34,994 nt of DNA from Candidatus Atribacteria bacterium UBA6251 (GCA_002441285.1 DJVR01000035.1:1-34994), one strand, 5' to 3'. Shown: positions 1-8,813, counted from the first letter of the stretch. Made by a program: numbers and translations. The notes: a model not told the origin generated them from the letters alone.

Positions 1-393
1 TGTCCGGATTATCGGGGGAAGACCAATATAGTAGTTTTGAAGAAAAAATTATAATCACGCATTGAAAGATTTTTGATCAGAAAACAAAAAGACAATTTTC
101 ACTGGGTTTATTAGGGGATGATATCATCACTTAATCAGTTTTAGATATTTCATCTAGTCGATTACTTAAATAACAATCCAAATAATAAAGAAAATATGAG
201 ATAGAAAAAAAATTTAAAAATCTAAAAATAAAATAATTTTCATTTTACTTAGAAATAGATTCAATTATTTCCATTCTGATGCAAAATACCATCTTTTTTC
301 TATCTCATCTCTATATACATTTTTCAATTTAAATTTTACTATAGCTTAAACCTTATCTTTTATGGAAAACAAATACCCTGCATTTCTCACAAA
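1..393. other. Left-edge region without a recognisable gene
   Basis: No gene is recognised here. Plus frame 1 is open from base 1 to a TAA at 52-54 (17 codons, reading CPDYRGK at the start). This could be the tail of a gene cut by the window edge, but it is too short to identify and may be chance. A perfect 12-base palindrome (GATGATATCATC) lies at 117-128, and a 15-base inverted repeat spans 196-308 (listed separately). The rest is AT-rich. On the minus strand this is the region downstream of ptb, and I see no clear GC-rich terminator hairpin in it. Confidence 0.4.
196..308. repeat. Perfect 15-base inverted repeat with 83-base spacer
   Basis: ATGAGATAGAAAAAA at 196-210 is the exact reverse complement of TTTTTTCTATCTCAT at 294-308. 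The spacer is AT-rich and non-coding. No target-site duplication is evident just outside the arms. It could be a small MITE-like element, or a long stem in the 3' region of the ptb transcript. Confidence 0.5.
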
Positions 394-1293
394 TTACATA
401 CTACATAGAATAGAAAGAGCAATACAATTTAATTTTGTTTCACTATCATCGGCTCTAGATGGAATAATCACCGGAACCCTAGTACCTACCAAAATATGGC
501 CTACTGGAAGTTTGGCATAATAAGTGAGTGCTTTACCAAAAATATTTCCAGAAGCAATATCCGGAACAATGAGAATATCTGCCTGTCCTGCTACTGGTGA
601 AACAATCCCTTTTCGTTGCGCTGCATACTCAGAAACAGCATTATCCAGAGCCAGAGGACCATCAATAATACAACCAGTAATTTGACCACGTTGATTCATT
701 TTTGCAATCATTCCTGCTTTAATTGTTTCTTCCATATCGGGATTAATTGTTTCTACTGCAGCTAATAAAGCTACTTTAGGCTTTTCTTTACCTAATTTGT
801 GGGCAACCACTACCGCATTATTGATAATGGAAATTAAAGTATTAACATCTGGTCTGATATTTACTCCTCCATCACTCATTAAAACTAATCGGGGTATATT
901 TTCTCTTCTATCTTCAAAAACAAAAACATCGCTAATTATACTATTTGTTCTCAATCCCCATTCTTTATTTAAGACTGCTTTCAATAGATTGGCGGTCTTA
1001 ATCTTTCCTTTTAGCAATGTCCCACCTTCTTTTGCTTTTTCTACCGCCTTCCTTGCCTTATCTGCCTCATTTTCTGCTTCAATAATATCCTGGATAAAAC
1101 AATCTTCGCCTACAAGAGAAATACTCTTTTCAATTTCTTTTTTATCTCCCACTAAAATTGCTTCTCCAAATCCAAGATTATAACAGGCTTTTAAAGCCTT
1201 TAAAGATTCTAGATCTTCTCCTCCTGCTACAACAATCCTTACCTCTCTTTTAGTCTTTAAATTTTTAAATAATTCTTGAAAACTATCTATCAT
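394..1293 (-). CDS. ptb: Phosphate butyryltransferase (phosphotransbutyrylase)
   Basis: This cytoplasmic enzyme transfers an acyl group from butyryl-CoA (or branched/aryl acyl-CoA) to phosphate, giving acyl phosphate for the kinase encoded just upstream. The protein is 299 aa, the normal size for Ptb. Family signatures are clear across the second half: KVALLAAVETINPDM, TGCIIDGPLALDNAVS, PVAGQADILIVPDIASGNI and a C-terminal SRADDSETKLN. I place the start at the ATG ending at 1293 because AGAGAGG lies 5-6 bases upstream. An in-frame ATG nine codons earlier (1320) has no Shine-Dalgarno sequence. The gene is 78 bases downstream of the butyrate kinase gene on the same strand and probably cotranscribed. 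A phosphate acetyltransferase is the main alternative, but the sequence and the kinase partner favour Ptb. Confidence 0.93.
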   Translation of the reverse strand: MIDSFQELFKNLKTKREVRIVVAGGEDLESLKALKACYNLGFGEAILVGDKKEIEKSISLVGEDCFIQDIIEAENEADKARKAVEKAKEGGTLLKGKIKTANLLKAVLNKEWGLRTNSIISDVFVFEDRRENIPRLVLMSDGGVNIRPDVNTLISIINNAVVVAHKLGKEKPKVALLAAVETINPDMEETIKAGMIAKMNQRGQITGCIIDGPLALDNAVSEYAAQRKGIVSPVAGQADILIVPDIASGNIFGKALTYYAKLPVGHILVGTRVPVIIPSRADDSETKLNCIALSILCSM

Positions 1294-1371
1294 TTCGACC
1301 TCTCTTAATTTATAAAACATTTTCGAAATTAATTACTCAAGTTAGATCAGTAGATAGAGTAAAATAAATTA

Positions 1372-2437
1372 TTAATAGATCTTTACCTCTTCTTCTCCCT
1401 TAATCACTCTTATTACAGCCTGAGCCAATGCTTTCATTTCTTCTTCACCTGGATAGACTACTAAGGGTGCAATCCATCCTACCCGAGCAGTTAACATCTC
1501 TATTAAAAGTTTATTATGTGCCATCCCGCCAGTAAGAATTATTGCCTCTATATCTCCTTTTAACACTGTAGCCATAGCCCCAATTTCTTTGGCTATTTGA
1601 TAAGCCATTGCTTCAAAAATTAGCTGCGCATATTTGTCACCATTCTCCATCATTTTAGTTACTTCTCTTAAATCATTAGTTCCTAAATAAGAAACCAAAC
1701 CACCTTGATGAGTAATTAGTTTGATTAATTCCTTTTCTGAATATTTGCCAGAATAACAAAGATTAATTAATGCTTTATTGGGCAGACTACCAAGTTCGTT
1801 CGGGAGAAAAAGGTCCTCCATCATTAGCATTGTTGACATCCACTATTTTTCCTTTTTCCAGAGGGGCTATTGATATCCCTCCACCTAAGTGAGCTACAAT
1901 AAGGTTTATTTCTCCTAACTTTTTACCTTTTTCCTGGGCATAGCGATAAGCATTTGCCCTTACATTTAAAGCGTGAAGAAGGGATTCTCTTTTTATACCT
2001 TTTAATCCCGAAATACGAGCAAGTTCCGTAAATTCATCCACGCATACTGGATCAGCAATATAAGATGAAACACCAACTTCGTTAGCTATCTCACGGGCAA
2101 TGATTCCTCCTAAATTCGAAGCGTGTTCTCGAGGAAAATTTTTTAAATCTTCAATCATTTTGTCATTAACCTCATAAGTTCCAGCTATTAATGGTCTTAG
2201 TATTCCCCCTCGACCAATTACTGCCTTAATAGAATCTAAATCTATATTCCTCTTTTTTAAAGTAGATAAAATGATCTTCTTTCTTGCCGGAGCCTGTTGC
2301 AAAAGAGTTTTATACTGGGTCAGCTCTTCAGTAGAATGAGAAATATTTTCTTTAAATATTTCTTCACCTTGTAAATTAAATAAAGCAATTTTGGTAGAAG
2401 TAGAACCAGGGTTAATTACTAGAATATTTTCTTTCAT
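1372..2437 (-). pseudogene. buk: Butyrate kinase, disrupted by a +1 frameshift
   Basis: An ASKHA-fold acyl kinase that would make ATP from butyryl (or branched/aryl acyl) phosphate and ADP. The N-terminal part (2437 down to a TAG at 1787-1789) has the phosphate-1 motif NPGSTSTKIALF, HLGGGISIAP and DVNNANDGGPFSPERT. The C-terminal part, in another frame and ending at 1372, has LPNKALINLCYSGKYSEKEL and the adenosine motif ILTGGMAHN. Removing one T of the TT pair at 1792-1793 (plus-strand AA) joins them as PERTGSLPNKA, exactly the family pattern, and gives 354 aa, the usual length. The start at 2437 follows GGAG with 6-base spacing; the ATG 12 bases earlier lacks one. The lesion is not in a long homopolymer, so either a real indel or a base-call error is possible. 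It lies between the aminotransferase and ptb, matching the fermentation block. Confidence 0.88.
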
Positions 2438-2449
2438 ACATTTCTCCAT

Positions 2450-2754
2450 TCTTATAGTCTTTTTTATATAGTAAAAAAAAGTTGTAAGCTAAAAACTTGT
2501 ATCTAGAATTAGTGACTAAATTAACTACTACTAATACTAAGTAAACTAAGACAAGATAGCTTTAGGGTTGCTTCTCGAACGCTCGTAAGAACATAACACT
2601 AAGTGTCGTTATGAGAAATAAAGCGGCGAAATAATCTAAAAAAATAACATACTTTATTTAATTTCGCACTATTCAATTAATCTTTATTAATAAACTAGTA
2701 AATTAATTATAACTGGTAAACAGGTGAACCAAGTAATTAACTGAACACTAACCA
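2450..2754. other. Intergenic region with hairpin and low-complexity sequence
   Basis: About 300 bases between the aminotransferase stop and buk hold no gene. A hairpin can form at 2592-2613: CATAAC pairs with GTTATG, and alternatively ACACT pairs with AGTGT around one A. It is flanked by a more GC-rich patch (about 2568-2632, with GCTTCTCGAACGCTCG) that loosely recalls the REP-like element near 30594. On the minus strand the hairpin is not followed by a T-run, so a standard terminator is not supported. It may be a degenerate interspersed palindrome. Confidence 0.35.
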
Positions 2755-3924
2755 CTATTCACTAACAGCTACTATATTTTCTATACCTCTTTTTATTCTT
2801 CTTATTCCTTCTTTAATATCTTCTAGCGAAGTGGCAAAAGAAAGTCGAATATAGCCTTCTCCCTGTGTACCAAAAGCAGTACCAGGAACCGTCACTACTT
2901 TGCATCTTTCTAATAGATAGATAGATAATTCCTCCGCAGTCATCCCGGTATTTTTTATATTTACAAAGGCATAAAACGTACCTTCAGGGGCATAACAACT
3001 TAATCCCTTAATTTCATTTAACCCTTGAACAAGAACGTTCCTTCTTTCACTATAAGCTAAAAGCATTTCTTGCACGCAATCCTGAGGTCCTTCTATTGCT
3101 GCTAAGCCTGCTTTTTGAGTAATAGAATTAGCACATACAGAAGTATTTTGTAGTAATTTGGCAATTTCTTTTACTAAATTTACCGGAGCAACAAGATAAC
3201 CCAGTCGCCATCCAGTCATGGCATAACTCTTAGAAAAACCGAAGATAGAAATAGTCCTTTCTTTCATTCCAGGTAAAGAAGCAATACTAATATGTTTTCT
3301 TCCATTATAGATTATATCCTCGTAAAGTTCATCACTGATAACAAATAAATCTTTCTCTCTAGCTATATTAGCAATAGCTAATAATTCTTCTTCCGTAAAA
3401 ACTGCTCCAGTAGGGTTGCTGGGAGAATTTATCAATATAGCTCTAGTTTTAGGGATAATATAGCTTTTTAACTCATTCACCTCAGGATGAAAATTATTTT
3501 CTCCTCGTAAGGGAAAATGAACGGGTTTCCCTCCCGTAAAATTTACCTGAGATTCATAAACCACAAAACCAGGATCAGGAATAATTACTTCATCGCCTGG
3601 ATTAATAAGGGTGTAGAAAGAAAAGAATAGGGCTTCTGTTCCTCCCGAAGTAACTACTACCTCTTCTGGAGTTACTGAAATACTATTTTTGATCTTTAAT
3701 TTATTTGCTAAAGCCTGTCTAAATTCTGGAAATCCTAAATTAGGAGTATAACGAGTATAACCCTGATCTAATGCTTTTTTAGCTGCTTCTCGAATATGGG
3801 CAGGAGTAATAAAATCAGGCTCTCCTATGCCAAAACTAATTAAATCTTTTTGCCCTTGGGCCAGGTCAAATAATTTTCTGATACCTGAAGGTTTTATCTT
3901 TTTTAGATTGAGATTAAATTCCAA
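2755..3924 (-). CDS. Pyridoxal-phosphate class I/II aminotransferase (aspartate/aromatic type)
   Basis: A fold-type I aminotransferase that would move the amino group of an amino acid to 2-oxoglutarate, producing the 2-oxoacid used by the adjacent IorAB. Recognisable elements are FGIGEPDF near the N-terminus, TSGGTEAL (PLP phosphate contact), INSPSNPTGAVF, ISDELYEDIIY, the Schiff-base lysine in FGFSKSYAMTGWRLGY, and the C-terminal arginine motif YIRLSFA. The start is set at the TTG ending at 3924, because AAGGAG sits 9 bases upstream and the product is 389 aa, the family norm. A longer in-frame TTG at 3984 would place that ribosome site inside the coding region. It follows iorB by 69 bases on the same strand. 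The exact substrate (aromatic, branched-chain or aspartate) cannot be read from the sequence; the IOR neighbour favours aromatic or branched amino acids. Confidence 0.9.
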   Translation of the reverse strand: MEFNLNLKKIKPSGIRKLFDLAQGQKDLISFGIGEPDFITPAHIREAAKKALDQGYTRYTPNLGFPEFRQALANKLKIKNSISVTPEEVVVTSGGTEALFFSFYTLINPGDEVIIPDPGFVVYESQVNFTGGKPVHFPLRGENNFHPEVNELKSYIIPKTRAILINSPSNPTGAVFTEEELLAIANIAREKDLFVISDELYEDIIYNGRKHISIASLPGMKERTISIFGFSKSYAMTGWRLGYLVAPVNLVKEIAKLLQNTSVCANSITQKAGLAAIEGPQDCVQEMLLAYSERRNVLVQGLNEIKGLSCYAPEGTFYAFVNIKNTGMTAEELSIYLLERCKVVTVPGTAFGTQGEGYIRLSFATSLEDIKEGIRRIKRGIENIVAVSE

Positions 3925-3993
3925 CTCTCTTTTCTCCTTATTTTTATTTTTTATATCCGTGTTGTATAAATCTATTAAGGCCAATAATTCTCA

Positions 3994-4596
3994 TTATCTT
4001 CTTAATTCTTGAACCTTTTTATAACCACCTTCCAGGGCTTTTAAATTTACTTCCCAGCTTGCTGGAGGTAAATTCTCTTGCATTGACTGGATAATTATTT
4101 CTTTATCTAGAGGGAAATCAGGAGAAGCAGCGCCTGCGCCCATTAAAACCATGTTCTCTGAGATAATATTACCTGCCTCTCTGGCAATCTCCCGAGCATT
4201 AAGAACTAAAAGATGGTCTGTAATATGTTTTAACTCTTCTATTATTTTCTCAACTTCAGGATATTTTGAAATACCAAGAGAGACAGTAAAAGGAATAATC
4301 GGCGAGCTGTTAATGACAACGAAAGTTTTATTGCTAATTTTATCTAAAACTCTTAAAGCTTCTACTGGTTCAAAAGCAATTAATAAATCTGCTGAACCTT
4401 TTTCAATAAGAGGACTATGAGCATCACCAATTTTAAGTTCAGTTACTACGGTCCCTCCTCTTTGCGCCATCCCGTGTACCTCACTCATTACCACATTTAA
4501 TCCTTTTCTCATCGCAGCTTCTCCGATAATAGTAGAAGCCTTAACCGTACCTTGTCCTCCTACTCCGATTAAATATAATTTATATATATTTTTCAT
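3994..4596 (-). CDS. iorB: Indolepyruvate:ferredoxin oxidoreductase, beta subunit
   Basis: The gamma-type (POR/KOR gamma-like) subunit that pairs with IorA to convert aryl or branched 2-oxoacids plus CoA to acyl-CoA and CO2 with reduction of ferredoxin. The 200-aa product carries YLIGVGGQGTVKASTIIGEAA near the N-terminus and VMSEVHGMAQRGGTVVTELKIG, both hallmarks of this subunit, and IIPFTVSLG in the middle. The start at 4596 uses an ATG overlapping the iorA stop as ATGA, with GAGGTGAT upstream, so translation is coupled. A longer frame starting at 4647 lies inside iorA and is rejected. Cytoplasmic; functions only as a complex with IorA. Confidence 0.93.
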   Translation of the reverse strand: MKNIYKLYLIGVGGQGTVKASTIIGEAAMRKGLNVVMSEVHGMAQRGGTVVTELKIGDAHSPLIEKGSADLLIAFEPVEALRVLDKISNKTFVVINSSPIIPFTVSLGISKYPEVEKIIEELKHITDHLLVLNAREIAREAGNIISENMVLMGAGAASPDFPLDKEIIIQSMQENLPPASWEVNLKALEGGYKKVQELRR

Positions 4597-6464
4597 TTGA
4601 TCACCTCTATTGCCTTTTTGGGGCATATCTGGATACAAACCCCACAACCATTACACAACAAGGGGTTAATATTTACTAAATTGTTTTGATTAATAAAAAA
4701 TGCTGGACAGGTAAAATTTTTGATACAAAGCAAACATCGACTACATTTTTCCTGGTTAATTTTATATCGGAGTTTTTTCTTACTTTTTTTATTTTCAGTA
4801 GCAGTAATCATGGCACAAGGATGTTTTGTAATCACTACTGCCACCTCTTCGAATTTTAAAGCTTCAATAAAAATTTCTTCTGTTTCTTTTAAATTAAAGG
4901 GATCAACCGTCTTAACAAAACCTGCGCCCATACCTTTAGCTACTTCTTCAATAGATATCTCTCTAGCCGGGTTTCTCATTCCATCTAAAGGTACTCCAGG
5001 ATGGGGTTGTCCTCCAGTCATACCTGTTGTCCGGTTATCCATAATTACTAATAAAAGCTTCTCTTGATGATGAATAGTGTTTATTAATCCAGGCATTCCC
5101 CCATGGAAAAAGGTGGAATCTCCAATTAAAGCAATTACTCTTTGAGAAGTAGCTTTTGTAAACCCACTCCCTACCCCCAAACTCGAGCCCATACATATAC
5201 AATAATCTGCCATATTATAAGGGGGTTGAAGAGCTAAAGCATAACAACCTATATCACTGGAATAGATAATATCCTTTTCATTTAGTCTCAACTTTTTAAT
5301 AGCCTTTTTTAGAGCATAATATGCAGGTCGATGAGGACATCCCGGGCAAAGTACTGGAGGTCTAAGAGGTAATGGTAATTGGGTTTTTAAGGTTTTTTCT
5401 TTTTTGAACTTACCCTGAATTATCTTTTCTATTCCCATGGAAACAATATCCGGGTTAAATTCATACATAATGGGTAAAGTACCATCTAATTTTCCATATA
5501 CTTTTTTATTTAAACTATGCTTTCCTAACAGGAATAATACTTCTTTCTCCATAACTGGTTCAACTTCCTCTACTATCAGAATCTGATCCACAGTATTGAT
5601 GAAATCTAAAACCTTCTGCTCGGGAAATGGATAAGAAAAAGCCAGTTTTAATACTCTGACTTTTATTCCCTTTTCCTGCACTATATCAATTACATAATTA
5701 AAAGCTGCTCCACTAGTAATGATCCCCAGCTCCTTTCCTCCCGTATCAATTATCCTGTTAAGTTTAGATTTTTCTGCTATTTTTTGAATCTGGATAATTT
5801 TTTCTTGTAACCTCTGTCGCATTTTTACCACAAACTGTGGTACGACCACATATTTGCTGGGATCTTTTTTAAAAATTCCTTTTTTCCCCCCAGGTATAAT
5901 TTTACCTACATTTACCACCCCCCTCATATGGGAAATTCTGGTAGTGGTACGTAAAAGCACAGGAATTTCAAACTCTTCAGAAATATCTAACCCAAATTTC
6001 AACAAATCTTTTACTTCTTGTGGATTGGAAGGTTCCAATAAAGGAATATGAGCTAAACGAGCCATAATTCTGTTATCTTGTTCATTTTGTGAGGAATGCA
6101 TAGAAGGATCATCAGCAGATAAAATAATCATTCCTCCTTTGACTCCAGTGTATACTGTGCTCATAAATGCATCCGCAGCTACATTCAAACCTACATGCTT
6201 CATAAAAACAAAAGACCGTAATCCAGCAGCAGCTGCTGCGGTGGAAACTTCAAAAGCCACCTTTTCATTAGCCGAAAATTCAAAGTATATTCCCGCCTCC
6301 TTAGCCAGATTACTAAGAACATCTCCAATTTCCGAGGAAGGAGTACCTGGATAAGTAGAGGCTACTGAAATCCCACCTTCCAGTACACCTCGAACTGCAG
6401 CTTCGTTTCCAAGCAGGAATAATTTTTCTCCTTCCTTCGAAGTTAAAATCTCTTTTATTTTCAA
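4593..6464 (-). CDS. iorA: Indolepyruvate:ferredoxin oxidoreductase, alpha subunit
   Basis: The large catalytic subunit (623 aa, usual size) oxidatively decarboxylates 2-oxoacids such as indolepyruvate or phenylpyruvate. The N-terminus has LGNEAAVRGVLEGG and STYPGTPSSEIG. The middle has CPGCPHRPAYYALKKAI. The thiamine-diphosphate motif begins with GDSTFFHGG at about residue 448 and continues to DNRTTGMTGGQPHPG. The C-terminal ferredoxin domain (from about residue 574) has a first cysteine set CSRCLLC followed by a wider gap to CP, and a second regular set CNGCGVCIQICP, for two [4Fe-4S] clusters. The start is a TTG at 6462-6464 preceded by AGGAGG with 5-base spacing. It lies 96 bases downstream of the IclR gene and overlaps iorB by 4 bases. 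Confidence 0.95.
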   Translation of the reverse strand: MKIKEILTSKEGEKLFLLGNEAAVRGVLEGGISVASTYPGTPSSEIGDVLSNLAKEAGIYFEFSANEKVAFEVSTAAAAAGLRSFVFMKHVGLNVAADAFMSTVYTGVKGGMIILSADDPSMHSSQNEQDNRIMARLAHIPLLEPSNPQEVKDLLKFGLDISEEFEIPVLLRTTTRISHMRGVVNVGKIIPGGKKGIFKKDPSKYVVVPQFVVKMRQRLQEKIIQIQKIAEKSKLNRIIDTGGKELGIITSGAAFNYVIDIVQEKGIKVRVLKLAFSYPFPEQKVLDFINTVDQILIVEEVEPVMEKEVLFLLGKHSLNKKVYGKLDGTLPIMYEFNPDIVSMGIEKIIQGKFKKEKTLKTQLPLPLRPPVLCPGCPHRPAYYALKKAIKKLRLNEKDIIYSSDIGCYALALQPPYNMADYCICMGSSLGVGSGFTKATSQRVIALIGDSTFFHGGMPGLINTIHHQEKLLLVIMDNRTTGMTGGQPHPGVPLDGMRNPAREISIEEVAKGMGAGFVKTVDPFNLKETEEIFIEALKFEEVAVVITKHPCAMITATENKKSKKKLRYKINQEKCSRCLLCIKNFTCPAFFINQNNLVNINPLLCNGCGVCIQICPKKAIEVIK

Positions 6465-6560
6465 TTTTTCCTCCTGATTTTCAAATTTTGTATTCTTTTA
6501 AAAAATTAATCTATTTTCTGTATTAAAACATTTAAATACTAATCTTGTTTTCATATAAAC

Positions 6561-7343
6561 TCACAAACCTTCCAGAACAATCTCCTGAGCAAGGGAAAGT
6601 AAAGCATTTATTAACAAAGGTATTCTTTCTATATCCATTCTCACCGTAGGTATGCTAAAACTTAAACCAGCACAAACCTGACCTAAACTATCCCTTAAAG
6701 GAACAGCTACACAAGAAACTCCTAGTATATATTCTTCTCTAACCATACTATATCCTTGCTTTCTTGCTAATTGTAATTCCTTTTTTAGATGGTCCTTGTT
6801 AATAATGGTATAAGGAGTATGAGGCTTAATGTCTATCCTATTTAAATAATCATTCAATTCTAATTCATCCAAATTAGCTAATAAAATCCTTCCCAAAGCT
6901 GCACAATAAGCCGGTTGGCGTGAACCGATCTTTAAATCTAATTTTAGAGTATTATTACTTCCCACACTATAAAGGTAGATAATTTCATCTTTATCTAAAA
7001 TGGCTAAATTTACAGTTTCATTAAATTTTTGAGAAAGTTCCTGTAAATGAGGGATAATTTGCGGTAAACCAATTTTATCGTTAATAGCATTACATAATTT
7101 AAAAAATTTAAAAGTAAGAAAATATTTATGATTCTGAGGATTTTGCGAAATATAATGAAGTTTTCTAAGGGTACCTAATAGACGATGAACTGTACCTTTG
7201 GGAAGAGAAGTCCTTTTACATAATTCAGTAAGCCCCAATTCTTTTTTATTTTCTGCCAAAACTTCTAATAAAATAAAAGCATTCTCAACTGAATTCACAG
7301 AATATGGGAATCGTTGGTCTTCTTTTGGTTCTTTTAGTACCAT
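6561..7343 (-). CDS. IclR-family transcriptional regulator
   Basis: A 260-aa DNA-binding regulator. Residues about 14-75 form a winged helix-turn-helix (SVENAFILLEVLAENKKELGLTEL, then SLPKGTVHRLLGTL as recognition helix). Residues about 90-255 are the effector-binding domain, with the typical LANLDELELNDYL, VREEYILGVSCVAVPL and CAGLSFSIPT segments. It is the first gene of the minus-strand block leading to iorAB and is divergent from the NEW3/ABC genes, so it could control either or both. A near-perfect palindrome 15 bases upstream of its ATG is a candidate autoregulatory operator. The effector is unknown; a 2-oxoacid, aryl acid or acyl derivative would be plausible from context only. Confidence 0.9.
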   Translation of the reverse strand: MVLKEPKEDQRFPYSVNSVENAFILLEVLAENKKELGLTELCKRTSLPKGTVHRLLGTLRKLHYISQNPQNHKYFLTFKFFKLCNAINDKIGLPQIIPHLQELSQKFNETVNLAILDKDEIIYLYSVGSNNTLKLDLKIGSRQPAYCAALGRILLANLDELELNDYLNRIDIKPHTPYTIINKDHLKKELQLARKQGYSMVREEYILGVSCVAVPLRDSLGQVCAGLSFSIPTVRMDIERIPLLINALLSLAQEIVLEGL

Positions 7344-7357
7344 TATATAAACCTATA

Positions 7358-7373
7358 GTCTCAATATTGAAAC
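7358..7373. promoter_or_regulatory. Candidate IclR operator palindrome
   Basis: Plus strand reads GTCTCAATATTGAAAC. The inner ten bases (TCAATATTGA, 7361-7370) are a perfect palindrome, and the 16-mer has only one mismatched pair. It lies between the start of the IclR gene (7343) and its probable promoter, where an autorepressor would bind. I did not see a second copy upstream of iorA. The IclR-binding role is inference. Confidence 0.4.
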
Positions 7374-7477
7374 ATTAGCCTTTTTAGTGTAACATATTAT
7401 CAGAAAAAAAACAAATTTTTCTAAATATTTTTTAATTTTTGTTTATTTTTTAAATTATTTACCAGGCCCTCCACCCC

Positions 7478-7505
7478 TTGACAAAGAAAAAATTATACTT
7501 AAAAT
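7478..7505 (+). promoter_or_regulatory. Sigma70-type promoter for the NEW3/ABC operon
   Basis: A perfect -35 TTGACA at 7478-7483 is followed after 16 bases by TAAAAT at 7500-7505 (one mismatch to TATAAT). It is 75 bases upstream of the ATG at 7581, which has AGGAGG at 7569-7574. The leader between them is AT-rich with no obvious structure. Confidence 0.65.
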
Positions 7506-7580
7506 TAATTAAGTAGAGAAATATCTAAAAAAAATTTAAAGTCATTTTAAAAATTATAAAAAAGAAGTAGGAGGAGAAAG

Positions 7581-8813
7581 ATGAATAATAAAAGCAAGTT
7601 CATTTTTTTCTTGGGAGTTATAATAATATTTTCTATCCTGGGAAGCTATATTTGTGCTCAAGAAAAACCAGGTAGAGATTTTATTCTTTATAGTGAATAT
7701 ACTAATATTAAGGTGGAAAAAGGCCAAACTTATGATTTAGATGTAAAAATTATCAACCTTGGTAGTAAAATAGAAAAAATTTCTCTTAATCTAATAAAAG
7801 ATGAAGAAGCTAAAAATTGGGATGTTAGTTTGCTTAATTCTACCTGGAAAGGTTTTGAAGTTCGTAAGGTAGAGTTACTAACTGAAGAACCAGATTACTC
7901 CAAAACTTTAAAATTTCATCTGGTAGTACCTGAAGAGGCTATAAGTGGAAATTATAAATTTATTTTAGAAGGTATCTCTCTGGACCAAGTGCTCAAAAAA
8001 ACACTGGAATTTTCTATGGAAGTTGCCGAAAAGAAAGAAGTAGTAGAAGAAGAAACAGGCAACCTGGAATTAGCTACTAAATATCCTACCTTAGAAAATC
8101 CTTCTGGTAAAGAATTTAAATTTAATCTGGAGGCTAAGAATAATACTGAAGATATTCTAGTATGTGATCTCGGAATCAGCTTACCTCAGAGATGGACTGC
8201 TTATTGTACCCCTCAATGGAGAGATGAGAGAATATCCTCATTAAAAATTAATCAAAATAGTACTGAAAATTTAACTCTCACCGTTGTTCCACCACTTTTT
8301 ATTGAAAAAGGCGAATATCCAATAACCTTTTACGTTAGTTCTGGAGAAAACACTGCCTCTATTGAACTGAAAGCTGTAGTTACCGGTACTTATAAACTTA
8401 ATTATAGAACTGAGACAGGACTTTTAAATATTGAGACTATTGCTGGAGAAGAGAAAACATTTATTATCTATCTCTGGAACGAAGGTTCTTCGGCTATTGA
8501 TAATCTTAGTTTCTTTTCTACTAAACCTGAAGATTGGGGAATAAGCTTTAAACCTGATAAAATGAATTCACTACCTTCGGTAATAGAGACCCAAAAACCT
8601 GAACAGATAGAAGTTACCATAAAAACCCCTGCTCAAACTCTCCCTGGAGATTATCCTATTACCTTAACTCTTGCTGGTACGCAGGATCAAAAAAACATCG
8701 AGCTCAGAACAACTGTCAAAGTCCCTACTAAATGGGGATGGATTGGTGTAGTGATAATTGGTTTAATTCTCGCTATTCTAATAGGAATCTTTATTAAATT
8801 AAAGAGGAGATAA
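7581..8813 (+). CDS. Secreted, membrane-anchored protein with NEW3-like beta-sandwich repeats
   Basis: A 410-aa protein with an N-terminal signal peptide (basic start, hydrophobic core about residues 7-25, probable cleavage after ICA). A long extracytoplasmic region follows, then one C-terminal membrane helix (GWIGVVIIGLILAILIGIFI) and a short basic tail. The outer part looks like about three repeats of a NEW3/alpha-galactosidase-associated Ig-like fold: each ends in a similar strand motif, SGNYKFILEG, KGEYPITFYV and PGDYPITLTL. There are no cysteines in obvious metal or disulfide motifs. Its stop codon directly abuts the ATG of the ABC ATPase (TAAATG), so the three genes form an operon. The function is unknown; such proteins accompany ABC-2 exporters and may act as an outside substrate-binding or assembly partner. 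Confidence 0.75.
   Translation: MNNKSKFIFFLGVIIIFSILGSYICAQEKPGRDFILYSEYTNIKVEKGQTYDLDVKIINLGSKIEKISLNLIKDEEAKNWDVSLLNSTWKGFEVRKVELLTEEPDYSKTLKFHLVVPEEAISGNYKFILEGISLDQVLKKTLEFSMEVAEKKEVVEEETGNLELATKYPTLENPSGKEFKFNLEAKNNTEDILVCDLGISLPQRWTAYCTPQWRDERISSLKINQNSTENLTLTVVPPLFIEKGEYPITFYVSSGENTASIELKAVVTGTYKLNYRTETGLLNIETIAGEEKTFIIYLWNEGSSAIDNLSFFSTKPEDWGISFKPDKMNSLPSVIETQKPEQIEVTIKTPAQTLPGDYPITLTLAGTQDQKNIELRTTVKVPTKWGWIGVVIIGLILAILIGIFIKLKRR

Noticed and set aside
797..1183. Long plus-strand open frames opposite ptb and similar shadows elsewhere (for example 4720-5067, 9080-9382, 16563-16823)
   Set aside because: They lie fully antisense to genes with clear family motifs and lack ribosome sites or recognisable products.
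2592..2613. Hairpin between the aminotransferase and buk as a rho-independent terminator
   Set aside because: No T-run follows on the minus strand; kept only as a structured intergenic region.
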